Source: Lingula anatina (lineage: Eukaryota > Brachiopoda > Lingulata > Lingulida > Lingulidae). From it: DNA of 64,000 nucleotides. The translations under genes were made by a program, and so were the position numbers. Numbering within the stretch: position 1 is the first letter of the stretch; each line of letters starts with the position of its first letter. The stretch is taken from contig NW_019773992.1 of assembly GCF_001039355.2 (NCBI RefSeq), positions 260,482-324,481 on the forward strand, written 5' to 3'. Shown piece by piece: positions 34,966 through 63,800 of the stretch. The notes under the pieces are model-generated. The model was not told where the DNA came from. It did no database searches and worked only from the letters and a program-made list of their open reading frames with translations.

Positions 34966-36585
34966 GGTTCTTATGCTGTGGGATGTACATGTACATGTAT
35001 AATATATATCTAATGATAAGTGACACTGACTACTTTTAACCGATGTTATAAAAGTAGGTCGAACGTGCTGTCTCAAACATCGGCCTTATCAGGGCCGAAG
35101 GGTAAGGAAAATGTTTGTGAAGAGTGGGGGGGTGGGGGGGGGGGGGGGTGCAGCTGTTGAAGGCCTATATATACACTCGACCAAAAAGATTCTAAACCCG
35201 CCCAGGCGAAATCGCCATCTCGCCTAGGCCTCTATGACCCCAACACTATTTTGCGTCTAGTAAAATAGCCATAAAAGATACCAAGCCTGTAAATATATCT
35301 CCTGGAAACTGATCAAAATGAAACAAATCCATGAAATTTAATGGGAAAATAATGTAAAATAAGAAAATTACACCAACATATATATGCGCCTAGGGTCGAA
35401 AACAGCCCCACCCGGTATGAATAGGGTTAATTCATTTGATAAATTGATGACATTTCGAATAAACCCTAATCGCGTTATATATACAATATAATAGCAAATG
35501 CATTTTAAATTGTTTGAAAAATATGCAAAACATTACATTTTGAAAAACCAAAGAACGTAGATAGAAACACTTATAAAATAAATAAGAATTATAATATCAT
35601 AAGTAAGTCTATGTGCTCTAGAAAATGTCCAAAGTTCTAACTTCCTATCATGATAAATTCTGTGTCGACATATCCTGCATATTTTTCTCATTCCAAGCCC
35701 TACAAGCGTCAAAACCTCTCATAATAAAGTACCTGATATCAATGTTTCGTTCTGAAATATACAAGAAGAAACCCTCTGCTATCAGATGCCTCTGAAGTAG
35801 CATTCAAAATTAAAGTTGTAACAGACTTCTTGCGGACCCTGTGCTTAGAGTGGCTGCCAGTCATTTAAAACTAAATTATTGAATTTATATTATTAGAAAT
35901 GGTATAAACATCACAACCAAGAGCAGGGACGAGAGTTGAATTTGGAGACCGCAGAGTTGGATTGATATATATAGAATGACTGTTTCATTGTGAATGTGCC
36001 CTTAGAAGCGTTCAAATAACTCTCATTAGAGCATTTTTTTTTTTGGTTTAGCATTAATTTTGAAGCGATTGCGTAAAATGTGGGTAAAATATGGGTTTGT
36101 TAGAAGTAAACCGTCAACTATGAAGGCGAGACTTTTTTCACTCAACCTTTGACTGCGTGCTTGTAAGTTAGCTTAAACTGGAAAAAAAATAATAATCAGC
36201 ATAAACGTATTACTGGTAGAAGGATATAGATACAAAAATAAGTAAAATCACTTTTATTTTGCTATTGCTTTAATTCAGGGATGGAAATTTACTAATCAAA
36301 AAGACTCCAGTCCGTTCTGGTACATTTTTTGTAGGGATAATGACAAAACTAATATTCTTTAAATTGACTTATTATAAGGTAAAGAATTAATTAAATTTTG
36401 AAAAAATCTCATTTAATATATAATAAATTTTAATTTTAAATATTTCAGTCAATTTCAAACACTTGTATGATAGTTCTTTGGGGATTTTAGCCCAGCTAAT
36501 ATCTTTGCACTGCGCTCAAAACGCGTGTGGATAGATATCTACCTGTAATAATACTCCGTAAAGATACCATTTGTGTGTTTCAACA
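34966..36585. other. Intergenic stretch with methyltransferase promoter
   Basis: The 5' UTR and promoter of the - strand methyltransferase must lie at the left edge. A poly(G) tract is at 35128-35148. The rest is AT-rich with no recognised gene. A short segment at about 35950-36005 (ending CATTGTGAATGTGCCC) recalls the end of the foldback family and may be a fragment. Confidence 0.5.
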
Positions 36586-36667
36586 GCAGTCGTGGCCGAG
36601 TGGTTAAGGCGACAGACTAGAAATCTGTTGGGGTCTCCCCGCACAGGTTCGAATCCTGTCGACTGCG
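36586..36667 (+). tRNA. tRNA-Ser (anticodon AGA), copy 1
   Basis: 82-nt gene. The acceptor stem GCAGTCG pairs with CGACTGC; the A box is TGGCCGAGTGG and the B box GGTTCGAATCC. The anticodon arm is ACAGA-CTAGAAA-TCTGT with AGA at 36619-36621. The long variable arm GGGGTCTCCCC is the serine identity element. No CCA is encoded, as in eukaryotes. Pol III termination is likely at TTTTCTTTT shortly downstream. Confidence 0.97.
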
Positions 36668-37235
36668 AATTTATTTTCTTTTAATATCACTCTTATAATG
36701 TGAAAAGGGCACATTGTGATAATTCATGGCAAATAGACGCTTTCTTTGTATCGACAATTTTATTATGTAAAAGATATTAAGAGTGATTTATCATACATGT
36801 ATCAAAAAGTTTGGTAAAAAGTATTCGAAGTCCATAGCATGCCTCGTCATGGGCCTCTAAAATTATAAGCAATCGAATGAAAAGGTAGAATCTAGAAGAT
36901 GTGCCATCTTGGCTGCCAGTGGAATTGCGTAGAATGTGGTGAAAGAGGTAAAAATTATTTATATCTTTCAGTTTCACAACATATGCGTGCATCTGTTGCA
37001 TTATTTTCTTATTAAGTTAGCAATCTAAAGGAAGAGTGTGGTTACTGGAGTATATTATACCTGTCCAGTTGCAAGTATTTTTCTTAAAAGGAAAACTACG
37101 CCTTTTATAAAATGAAAAGGTATCTAATCACGTCTTTCTTGTTTAACCGTAGGGCTAGTTCAGTGAAAAAATCTTATCTATTTTTTTCTGATTAATGTAA
37201 AAGTGGAAATTTCCAATCATTACGATTAGAAAACG

Positions 37236-37317
37236 GCAGTCGTGGCCGAGTGGTTAAGGCGACAGACTAGAAATCTGTTGGGGTCTCCCCGCACAGGTTC
37301 GAATCCTGTCGACTGCG
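37236..37317 (+). tRNA. tRNA-Ser (anticodon AGA), copy 2
   Basis: Identical over 82 nt to copy 1. It is followed directly by an 8-T run, a strong Pol III terminator. The flanks on both sides match those of copies 1 and 3 (for example TAATGTAAAAGTGGAA upstream, GGGCACATTGTGATAATTCA downstream), so the locus arose by tandem duplication. Confidence 0.97.
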
Positions 37318-37695
37318 AAATTTTTTTTCTTTTACTATCACTCTTAAAAATGTGAAAAGGGCACATTGTGATAATTCAGGACAAATAGGCGATTTATTTG
37401 TATCGACAATTTTATTATGTAAAAGATATTGAGAGTGATTGATCATATATCTATCAAAAAGTATGGTAAGAAGCATCCGAAGTCAATAGCATGCTCTAAA
37501 ATTATAAGCAATTGATTGAAAAGGTAGAATCTAGAAAATCTGCAAGTATTTTCCTTAAAAGGAAAATTACGCTTTTTATAAAATGAAAAGATATCTAATC
37601 ACGTCTTTCTTCATACTAGTTCAGTGCAAAATATTCATCTATTTTTTTCGATTAATGTAAAAGTGGAATCTTCCAGTCATTACGATTAGAAAACG

Positions 37696-37777
37696 GCAGT
37701 CGTGGCCGAGTGGTTAAGGCGACGGACTAGAAATCTGTTGGGGTCTCCCCGCACAGGTTCGAATCCTGTCGACTGCG
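37696..37777 (+). tRNA. tRNA-Ser (anticodon AGA), copy 3
   Basis: Differs from copies 1 and 2 at one position in the anticodon stem (ACGGA for ACAGA), giving a tolerated G-U pair with TCTGT. The upstream flank is shared with copy 2 (CATTACGATTAGAAAACG); the downstream flank is unrelated, so it marks the end of the array. TTTT follows 4 nt after the gene end. Confidence 0.96.
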
Positions 37778-39410
37778 AACTGTTTTCCTTTTCACTGCAG
37801 TGACAAAGGCACTTAATAATATTTCAGTGTTTAAACAAGGTGTTACAACACTAACTCCTTGGTGTAAAGGACAAATGTGATGGTGATAGTTATTATATTG
37901 TTGACTGGTAAATTCATTTGTCCTTTGGTGTAATATTAATATTCTCGTGTGGCCCGATGATCGCCGTCATGCTTTCTGATTGGTTGTTGTTATCTTGTCT
38001 GCCCTTGCTGCTAGCGCGAAAGTGTTAGATTAAAAAAAAATTCATTCCAGTTGTTATATATCTCGTCAGACACCCTAGCTTATCACCATTATTAAGGCGA
38101 GAGATGGTAACGATCTTTGACAGAGGACGACAAAAATTCAGGATGGTCTGCGAAACGCTTCTGATATATGACGTTTTTAAGGATTGGATTAACTTAAGAC
38201 GCCGTTGAGCGTTTCAGTATCGAAAGAGCGATCAAACTCCGTCTCTTGAACTGATTCGATCCCGTAGCACAGAAAACTTTTTCCGTTCATCCCAAAGAAA
38301 AAAAAAACAGTAGGCCTACGTTATCATAACATTTTGTAGTTATATTAACGTAATGGTAACGTTATAATAACGACCTGCAGGCCCATAACCAGCAATTTCA
38401 AAAGGGGGGTTCTTTTTCTGAAGAAGTGGACCTTTTACCATGAAACCTTCATGTGCCTAGATAAATTTTTACCCAGAGGGGACCTTTTCCCAGCAAAAAG
38501 GGGTTCTTTCGAACCCCCGAACCCCCTCTGGCTATAGGCCTGACCTGTGTATACCGGGATGTCCCCTCATATTCCGCACCCAGCGATTATGGCGTTCATA
38601 GCATGCCTAAATAGTCCTTCCATCTGACATTTTGTCACGCAGGATGACTGGCGTTTTAGTCCAGTATGCCACGTTTTAACAATGTGGTTCCCTACTTTGC
38701 TCTTGGTCTTTTCCGTCCTATCTCATCCCATTCATTTTTAAATCACAAATTGCAGAAAAAAGATAGTAACGATATGTATAACAAATGTGCTTTTACCTAG
38801 ACGGTGTCCTCTCCGCGTCCCGCACGGCCCCGTTTGAGAGTGAAAAAAAAATACTTTACGTGCCGACACCTGGCCGATCACTGAGCATTCATTCTGCAAC
38901 CAAAGGGGTGCTTGTGCTTTCTTTTTTACATCCACAGCAATGCCAGTTTCATGGTCGCAGAAAGGACGCTGTCCAGTGTAAAGGGGGTTTAAGAAGGGGT
39001 GGATGTAGCCCGTAGGTGGGGTAATCAGGAGTTCGGAAGAACCATCCTTTGGAAAGGAAAAAGTCCGCTCTGAATCAAAATTTGATCTGGATTTTTTTTT
39101 TGCAAATTCTCCAGTGGTGACAACAAAGTGGGTTTAAGGTTCGATTATTAGGAAAAAAACCTTCCTTCAAGTTTTAAATTGCTGGCTACATGGCAAGTGA
39201 ATCATTTTGTTACTAACGTATTCCAATTACATGGAGTCAGAACATAGTCATATAGATAACAAAGCGCACAATTTAATATATTTCACCCATGAAGTGAATC
39301 TCAAAATTAAAAGTCAATATTTATTTGAAGCGCTATTTTGTGTTTGAATGCGATATCATTATAGACCAACTGTGTAAGATGAATAAAATTAATTCAAGGA
39401 TAATATACAA
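37778..39410. other. Intergenic stretch between tRNA array and PHLDB 3' end
   Basis: Contains the CAGGCC element at 38378-38542 (separate entry). The stretch around 38800-39060 is GC-richer than its surroundings and includes a partial relative of that element (GTCCGCTCTGAATCAAAATT near 39062). No gene was recognised. Confidence 0.5.
38378..38542. mobile_element. 165-bp MITE with CAGGCCYATARCCAG ends
   Basis: It starts CAGGCCCATAACCAG and ends CTGGCTATAGGCCTG (15-bp inverted repeats, two mismatches). It is flanked by ACCTG at 38373-38377 and 38543-38547, a perfect 5-bp target duplication. Decayed relatives, in opposite orientation, are at about 56735-56845 and 60372-60472. There is no coding capacity; possibly hAT-like. 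Confidence 0.85.
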
Positions 39411-39413
39411 GGT

Positions 39414-39419
39414 TTTATT
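39414..39419 (-). terminator. Likely PHLDB polyadenylation signal
   Basis: AATAAA on the - strand (TTTATT at 39414-39419), about 2.1 kb past the PHLDB stop codon. A 3' UTR of that length would fill the otherwise featureless 39.4-41.5 kb interval. Confidence 0.4.
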
Positions 39420-41522
39420 GCATAAAATGAACTATAAAATGTATTGTGTACAGTGCCAGTGTTGTCAACGTATTACAAGAGTATCTTAGGAAAAACATTC
39501 TTTAAGTGCCAATAATTCACAAAACTGGTCATTATAATTATATAAACAGGTATCAAACAATTGATATTGTAGTGTAGGTGAAGCACAATGGCATTACAGT
39601 GTAAAACACTTCTAAGCAACGACTGGAGGTGGTGGATTGCAGGCGATATAGAAGTAATGTGATATGGTTATTCTAGAATTTTACATAGCTTCTAGAATCT
39701 CAGTAATGATCTGCTCATTTGGGAAAGTTCCTATAAAATATTAGTATATCTCTATTTGAAAATCAGAGCACTTAATAATACCAGAGCACTATTCTTGTAA
39801 CTTTAGATGATCAAACTCATCATTAGTTTCTGTCATAATAAAAACCTGTATTTGGAAGCAATCTAAGTATGATGGTATGAACAATGCCGTCACATTGGTC
39901 CTTACCACCAAAGACACCCTATTGCTTGGAAAAAGATGAAGTAATGATTTCATTGTGTAGGTAGCTATGGATTCAATCTGACAAAATACACTTGAAAGTC
40001 AAGAGCAATACCAAAGAATAAAAGTGTACATATATAAGAACAGCCCAAATGTGTCAATATTCTACTGTAAATGCACTTGTGGCAAAAATATAATCTAAAT
40101 ACTGCATTTGTTTAAAAGTACTGTGAAGTGTGATATGTCAGAAGGACAGAGAGAAAATATTTTCTTTATTGATCCAGGACCATCTTTCTTTTTAATTTGA
40201 ATGGAAATTTAAATAACTTATGGAAAATTAAATAATTTAAGATACAATATTTTATATCTATGCTTGAATTTCAAAACAAGATGTGTTACTTCCTGGGCAC
40301 AAAATCTAGTGAGCTGCACTCAAGCAAATGCCAAAAGTGAGTGCAAAACAACACTCAGGTGGGCACCAGTTACCAACAGGTTACATTCTGAAAGGTAGTT
40401 TGTAAATAGATTTTGTCCAAAGTCCAACAGAAATGCTGTTTATTTCAAATGACACTAATCATATGCTTTTGACTTTGTGCCCTTAGAAGCAATTTCAGTG
40501 CAATTTTTGTTATTTTGATGCATTTTAAATTAAGACATTATTCTACATGTGCTAGTAACATGTTGCATTTTAAAAGGCAAATCTGTGTTGCATCTTTAAA
40601 ATATTTTAGGGGGCAACAAAAATATGAGACATAAAGTAGTGATCTGAGAAACAGGAAGTCACAGTTCCTATTTGCAGTTGCAAAGGAAGGGTCCATAAAA
40701 AAAGAAAAAAAAAAAAAAAACGAACACCACTGAAGATGATTAAAGACTAAAATGTAGGATAACATAGTTTTTCATAGTAAAAAATAAAATAAAATTATGC
40801 ACTCTGATATAAAATCATTTCACTCAAAATTGATTACGTCTAATGTGTAACAAAAGTGCAAAGGTCAAACAGTTATACTAAAAGTTGTACATAAATAACA
40901 GATATGAACAGAATTCAGTGAAGATTGCAAGCTCTTAACCCCAGCTTCAACCAAATAAGGCACTTAAAAATACAGTAATGTCAGTGACAGTCACACACGT
41001 CAATGTCTTTTCATACTTATATGAAGCTCCATGAATTGAACAGCAGTGCTTATGCATGCAGGCCAGCAGGGAATTCCCTTTGCTTGCTTATGTATTTCTG
41101 TCATCAAAGACAAATAATCTCTCGCTTCAGTTTGATCATTCTCCACTTCTTTCTATGTCTTTTAAACCAATGTAAGTCTTCTTCACTCTCTGATGTCTGC
41201 AACCTCTTCACCTTTTTTCTTTACCAACTTCAGACCGATATGAACTGTGGCATGCAGTTCGAAGCTTCCAGTTAAATTTGCTCTTCATACGGACGTTGAA
41301 AGCTCTTGGGTCAAGGTCAGTATATTGACCTTTAAGGTCAAGGTTATAAAATCCACATCGCCATATACTGATGTGGTGATACAAACCCCCTTTCACTATT
41401 AGAAGCCACTATTTACCCTGTTTAAGATCTCAACACCCCTACTGGGAGAGCTTACTATTCTGCCTGTCTGTATTACAGAACAAGCTGGATGAGTTCATTT
41501 TTGTTGTGTAAGGGGTGATGGG

Positions 41523-56965
<15,443 letters not shown>

Positions 56966-57792
56966 CTACAAAAACACAAGTGAGTTCATTCCTTAGATAC
57001 ATGGTTTGTTCTTTAAATGTTGCCATCGAAAAGACTTTTCAGACCTAGCTCAGCTTTTCAGATAAAATAAATGACTGGCTGGCATCAACTGATAGCTTAA
57101 CTACTTGTACATGTACATATATATTTATAAATACATATGCCACTGCTCAATAAGAAGTTCAATGACCGAATGAAAAAAATATAAATACATTTTCATAGTG
57201 TCCCAGTCCTGCAGATACTACTGGCAGCTTCCCCTCTATTGCAACCCAAGTCTCTGTTAATTTTACAGTCCATGTAATTTCATTTTAGAGGTAACATAAG
57301 ACAAACATGCCAGTCTATTGTTGTCACCTGTCCTTAACTTCTCCCCCTAACCTAACATTAGTCTCCCCCAGTCACTTGTATGGTCTCCAATCATATTAGT
57401 TGGTATTGTTATCTGGGGTCATCTATTAGCCCTATTGTTGTCCTATCTTCTACTACCAGTCCAATTAGTTAGCTGGCTTGCCTTTAAGGACAATTAAGGA
57501 CAAGTTTTTGAATGGCGTTTACACACAGGTAGTAAAGTCTGATTCACAAAAGGGGTTTAAAACCCCCAAAAATGGTTTAAACTTTCAGACCAAATTGCTT
57601 GTCTTGCTGACCCAAAATTAACTAAATGATATATTGTGCACAACAAGTAAGACATAGCTAATGTTTTAGACCAAAACTTGTTTAAATAAAGTGTTAAACT
57701 ATGGATTTATCTTGATATAAACAGACTGAATTTTTTTGTCTAAAATTTTAGGCAAATTTTCTCTCTAAAATTCATTTTTGAGGCTGGTCCCT

Positions 57793-57794
<2 letters not shown>

Positions 57795-57836
<42 letters not shown>
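57795..57836. repeat. (TA)n microsatellite
   Basis: About 42 bp of TA repeat. Confidence 0.97.
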
Positions 57837-57839
<3 letters not shown>

Positions 57840-57949
57840 AAATAATAGAAACAGTGCCATCTGATTATGGAAAACTTCTTCTGAATTGACACTGTGAGCA
57901 ACTAATAAACAAAACAAAACACCTACCATCTAAACAAAACTTTAAGATA

Positions 57950-58121
57950 CCTGCATGCAGTGTTTGCCTCTTAGGAAAATAAGTTGATGGACCGAAAGCT
58001 CAGCCATCTTGGAAATTAGCTGGCTAGAATGTCTGGCGGGTGGGAAAACCTCTCTGCCCGTTCTGAAAGTTGTCTGCCCCGGGCAGACGGTCCAGCCTTA
58101 ATTTCTAACACTGCTTGCATG
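57950..58121 (-). mobile_element. 156-bp CAGTGT MITE, copy 2
   Basis: The body 57958-58113 begins CAGTGTTTGCCTCTTAGG and ends ATTTCTAACACTG. It is the inverted counterpart of the copy at 23312. Its flanks CCTGCATG (57950-57957) and CTTGCATG (58114-58121) match at 7 of 8 positions, an aged 8-bp target duplication. It lies upstream of the PHLDB coiled-coil exons. Confidence 0.87.
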
Positions 58122-60828
58122 TATCACCCACTCCTAGACCCATGAAATTCAAACCCAAGAAACAGCAAAAATGTGCAATTACTTAACAATAAACTTATAA
58201 AACTTGAGCACAAAGAACCAGTATATTTACCACCAGCAGTAGCAGTCTTTGTGTCCCTGCCGTCGTCACAGAGAGACATTACATAAGGTGCTCTAATGTG
58301 CAGCTCTCTATTTGAGCACAAAGACTTATTTCCATGGGGGAATGACAGAAGGCTACGTGATTGGATTATCTTTGATAAAACTGAGCAAAATGTCATTTGA
58401 AAGAAGGCTATCTCACTGGGGAGGGTAAAGCATGACTTATGGATCTTCCCAAACACATGGAGAATATTCATATCTATTTTTTAATGAGTTGTTTCTTCCG
58501 AAATTGACTCTGGGAAATAATGACAGCTCAATATTTCCCCAACTTCATTTCTATCGGCACATCTGTAAATGTCCTAACTCCTAAGTAATAAACAGTTAAT
58601 TTTTTTTGGTTTAAAGAAAAATATAAAAGATATTTTCCCATGAAATCTATTTTTCATCCTTGTTTGGCAAAACATTCTAAAAAACAGTTAATTTTTTGGT
58701 TTAAAGAAAATATTATAACAGATATTTTCCCACGGCATCCACTTTTCTTCCCCTCCCCCCTCCCTCTTAGGCCATGTTCTATGGCCATCCATTACAGCAT
58801 CAAATACAGTGCCATATGGAACATTACTTCCATCATAATAAGATTGCTGTTGATGAGACTACATCACAATGTCACATCTGGGGCCAAACTACTGCAATCA
58901 GAGGCCCTGGCTCTGCATAACTCTGCCCAGTTCTACAATATCCATGCTCTGGGTCCCTTATCACCTTAGGCTCAACATAACTGGACATGTGAAACTAAAT
59001 GATCTCTTTTCAATTCATCAAAATGAGAACTATTTCTTATCACTTTCCACCATAGATTTGTCTCAATTTTCTTCGAAATGGGCATAAATGGAAATCATAT
59101 AAATTGAAGATTAGGAGTGAATTACTATAATTACCCAAATCATAAAATAAAGTTAATCAAATGAGAAAAGACGATAAAGAGCTCAGAAAACAAAAGCTAA
59201 TTGAGCTTTGTCTGTTGGCAAATTAGTATTCTGCACTGTACTCAGAGGTCTTATTATGTATTAACCGAAGAAGACATTGATGGAACGGATGATATTGATG
59301 GATGATATTGATGGATTGAGAAGCATGCACTGAAATGGTTCTTTTTTACTTCTTTAAATCTATTTTATACAAACTTTCTTTTAGGATTATTTTACATTTT
59401 GATATGCACAATTATACAGCAGATGATATGATCAGTTAAAACTGTATACTGTATTTTGAAATATAACTTCAGATCATCATGCAATTACTTATGGTGTAGG
59501 CTACGTGTACAGTGGTCAAGTAACAATGACTTTCTCAACTAGTCTTGTGAAAATCTTTACAGAGCTGTACATGTATCAAATCAACCCAACTCACTGGCAT
59601 GTGTATCCAGCAAAACACGCAATTTCAGAGAATTCAAGCTATCTAATGATACCTACCAATTAGAGTAACATGGTTCTCAGAAAATCACAAGTTATCTGTA
59701 AATATAACACAATTCACTACTGCTATAAAAACAGAGTCAATCAACTTCCCAGAATGTTATCAGATCATTTATACCAAGCTGTTTCTAATTATCCCCATGT
59801 ATCTTAGTTGGAAAACACGATAATCAAATTACAGTGTAGCTAATGGGATATCTTCAGTTATTTTTGTTTTTTAATACAGACTACAGTTAAAATAGGATAA
59901 GGTTCTGGCAGAAGACAGAGATCAATTCCAAATTTGGGAGATTGTGTCCCTTTAACACATTTATCTTTTATTCTTTATATTAATTATATTATTTATCAAA
60001 TTTTATGAAAAACAGTATTAAAATATAAAATTTTATGAAAAACGCTATTAAAATATGTCTTCCATTGCCAAAGCTATTTTCTATAAATTCTACTTGATTA
60101 TTCCCCTTACACTGGAGGGGATATAATTTGGGGCAGTGAGTGGATTAAAGAATGTAGAGATCTTCTTAACTAAGAAAATAATTTCGAAGCATAGTCACCT
60201 GTATTTATGCAATAGACAACCAGGTAAGCTTAGCGGGAATTCTTACATACAATTTTCGTCGCTCTCTCTGTCTAACGAGTACTAGATGAACCTAAACATT
60301 ATGTAACCTCTTTCACAGTCATGTTTTAATAATTACTACTACCAATGTTAAGGAAAAAAAAAACTTTCTGTCAGGAAAAGGTCTATTCTGGATAAAATTT
60401 TATCTTCTTTGTAAAAGAACCAATTTTCAGAAAAAGAGCCCCCCTTTTGAATTTGCTGACTATGGGTCGAGAATAATGAAATATCCATTCAAAGGCTCTC
60501 TACTGTTATGGAGCTCGCCTATCCAAGAATGTTGAAATATTTATTCAATTTCCTTAGTCAAATCTCAATAGTCAAAATATCAACATGAAATGGATGAATG
60601 TAAAAGTAAATCCATAACATCACTGATAATATTCGAAAAAATACAAAATTGCACTGAATGATAAAAAACTTGTATGTACTTTTACAGGTGCATTATCGGG
60701 ATCAAAAAGAGCCCATGGCATGCACTGATAAGGCCAAGAAGTATTTCCTCTGATGTAATTTATGCAAAAGGAAAAACATGCATAAAAAAGTGGGGACAGA
60801 AGTTGTCTGAAAAACGAGAACATCTTAC
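58122..60828. other. Non-coding stretch, probable PHLDB intron
   Basis: AT-rich. A 42-bp phrase (AACAGTTAATTTTTTGGTTT and neighbours) is repeated in tandem-like fashion at about 58590-58735. No phase-compatible PHLDB exon was found. Decayed CAGGCC-type repeat material lies at 60372-60472. Confidence 0.5.
60372..60472 (-). repeat. Second decayed relative of the CAGGCC MITE
   Basis: GGAAAAGGTCTATTCTGGAT, CAATTTTCAGAAAAAGAG, CCCCCCTTTTGAATTTGCTG and ACTATGGGTC follow the order of the reverse complement of 38378-38542. The left end is missing. Confidence 0.6.
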
Positions 60829-60870
60829 CTTTTCCTCTCGAATGAACACAAATATGTCCATCTCCTTCAT
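60829..60870 (-). CDS. Candidate alternative first coding exon of PHLDB
   Basis: On the - strand an ATG at 60870 opens 14 codons (MKEMDIFVFIREEK) ending at a strong donor AAAG|GTAAGA in phase 0, the phase needed to join the exon at 56965 (ERLHQIDK). An in-frame TGA lies nine codons upstream, so the Met would be a true start. It would give a short LL5 isoform of about 421 aa lacking the N-terminal FHA part. Evidence is phase, start context and donor quality only. Confidence 0.45.
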
Positions 60871-63800
60871 GTTAGAAGTCTCCAAAGTCAAGACTCAAGT
60901 TCTCCAAGTTTCAACTTCCACAATAAAGGAATTAAATTTTTTAAAAGCAAAATCTCCGACCAGTCTATAATCCACAATACCCACTTCGCAATAAATGCTG
61001 AGACATGTACCTAACCCTTGGGCTGAGGTCACATACAAATTCCTTACATCAAAAGTCTCATCTCTTTTTTCTTTCTTCTCTGTACTTGAAACCTGCTGTT
61101 AGAACTTCTCAAGATATCAGTGTACAAGTTGTAGTCCCAGGTATTTTACAAACCAGTTTGTTTTTTGTCTGTCCCAGCAATTTCCTTCACTAAGGGTATC
61201 TTATGTCACATGTTTTTACTGTGGATATGACCTGTCACCCATGTCAGGTTTCGGAACTTTTCACTGACCCGCAATGCACTCAAGTAGCTTAACCTTGGGG
61301 ACTGTTACTGATGATGTGGGAAATGCATCATTTATGTCATGAAAATATGTGTCCTTCCATCCACTTATTCTCCCTGCATCAACACAAATTGGCAAAGTTT
61401 GTAAAAAGTTCACAGAACAATTGCTGATATGTACTTCTGTTGTAATTTCACAATAATGGAGGAGCAGGTAAAACACAGAAATATGCTATTCCTTTTCTTT
61501 TGGATTAAGCTTTCTTTTACATTAAAATGCACCCTGTCAGTGACCTTAATTGCTACTGACTTGTATGCCCACTACTGACGGCTCTGTGGCTTGTTCTACA
61601 AGTTTTTCAATTATCATCAAGTCTTGGAGCACCAGCTGATCCTGTGGTGCCACATTTTCCTCCGACTGGTTTCAAGACATGAACTTGTGTGTGGTTACCC
61701 CAATACAGTCTAGAACGACTCCTTCCTGACAACCAGTTGTGTCACAGATATCTCTTACCACAGTACGGCCAGCTTAAGACCACAAATATCTCCCAAAATA
61801 TGGTGGTGCTTCACAGGTGTTAGTGTCACCTGAGCAAATAAACACCTGACGCTGTTAGGCTTTGTTTGTGTCTCATGACAGAGCTTTTTACAACTAGATC
61901 AAAGTTCACTTTTTGTTATTTTTTTTTCTTTTGCTTGTGGGCAAAGTCACAGGCATTCCTGATCAATTGCCCCTGTCCAATTTACACTTTTCTATATTTA
62001 GCATCTGCTCCTTCAGGATATAAACAGTACAGATTATATTTGTCCACTCAATTAATGTTGACCTTTATCTAAATCCAATTATGACACACAGAGAATTGAG
62101 TTTATACAGTCCTGAACTTCCCATGTATAAACAATCTTCCTATTAGGCCTTACACCAATGTAAAAAAATTCTCATTTGCAGAGATTCCTATTAAGTCAGT
62201 GGTGATATCAATTCGCTGGCAAGTTCTATCATATTTCTCCTTTTAAACTCACATTGCCCCAGGCCATATTTTATAACAATGATGGGAGTTTTGGAATTTT
62301 TATAAATCCTCCGTAATCCTGTTTTACCAGTTTAACAACACAAGGTGTGCTGATGTTTCATATCTCCTTGTCCACATACCATGAGATACTCCACATATGT
62401 AAAAATGTCAACAAATGTTGTGTTGTTTAGTTAACACAGTAACCAGGGTTGAAAATTTTCAGAATTGTAACACCTGTCTACCTGTTGATTTAAACACCTG
62501 ACCAATGAATTATTTCAGGAACTGTTAGCGTTTTAAAAATCCGTTAAAAATAAAGGAAAAAAAAAATCATGCATGTGCTCAGAGATGACTGATGTTGAAC
62601 CACCTGGATGACCAGTCTATTGGTCAAAACTGACCTCTAGGCAGTGTTGGAATGTCCACCTATTCAAGATATGCTCATTACAGCTTGGCATAAATTCACA
62701 CATGTCTTTTCCAAAGCACTGGTTTCGTATCACAGATCAGCTATTCAACAAATATTTTAACCATGTCCACTCTTCTCTGTGTGGTCAATGTTGACCATTG
62801 AATTCCCACCTGTGGTATGCTGAGATTGTACTAGATTCTACTATGTGTACTGTGCATTTATATATATATATATACACAGTACCACCAGGTGCTTCCAAGA
62901 AATGTCACCAAACCATCTGTGCTGGGGACATTTTCTGTATGCTTTTATGCACAAATATGGCTTGCAGGGTCACACTCCTGAATTCCAGAATTTTGAGGAA
63001 ATCTTGTGCTTCCTTAGGACCTACTGGTAACTGACTGCCATACAACTGGAAACTTAATTCGGTTCCCTTAATTCCTGGAGTTCAAGAAGCTTGCTTGGAT
63101 AAATCCCTCTCTGAGGGTTTCTTTCCACGAAATTATTTTTCGTTGCAATTCTTCATTTCATCCTGAGAAATCCCCCTTGACCCAGTGAAATAATGATTTT
63201 CTTTTGATCAAAATTCCACAGGGAACTTTCAGAGAAATTTTTCCTCCCAGTCCAGGATACTGAAGAAATAAATTACGATTAAATTCCCTTCTGATCAATT
63301 ATCCATCTTGAGCTAGTCTCGTGTTAACTGGACAGCGGCTATTTTCCACTGACCTTTTCTGCTCCACCCTGATCTCATTAAATCTTCTTTTGATTAGTTT
63401 TCCAAAGAGCAATCAAGCCCTGCCCAACAAGCATGCCCAGAGCTGACCTCCATCCCCTGGGTTTAAATCATATTCATACCTCTTTTTAAGTTTCTCCCAA
63501 TCAATTTTCATACAGACCTTTGGCCCAAATGGTCAAGTCTATCTAAAATTTCATCTGACCAGAGGCCACTCATTCTATTAATCACTTTACTCAGTACAAT
63601 AAGGTCTCAGGACCAATTTCTTTAGTACATATCTCAAAATTTTCAGTTATACATATTCTATATTACAACAACACAAATACAGGACCCCTGGAGAGCATTA
63701 TCAACAGCATTGCTAGTATACAGCATACCTGATCCTACCTAATACAACAGAGCCCCAGACATGGATGGATAACTCAAAATCATTAAGGTGTGGCCTGTTC

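Noticed and set aside
62798-63034. Open frames near the window end as PHLDB exons
   Set aside because: They are on the + strand, opposite to PHLDB, contain a (TA)n tract and show no family features.
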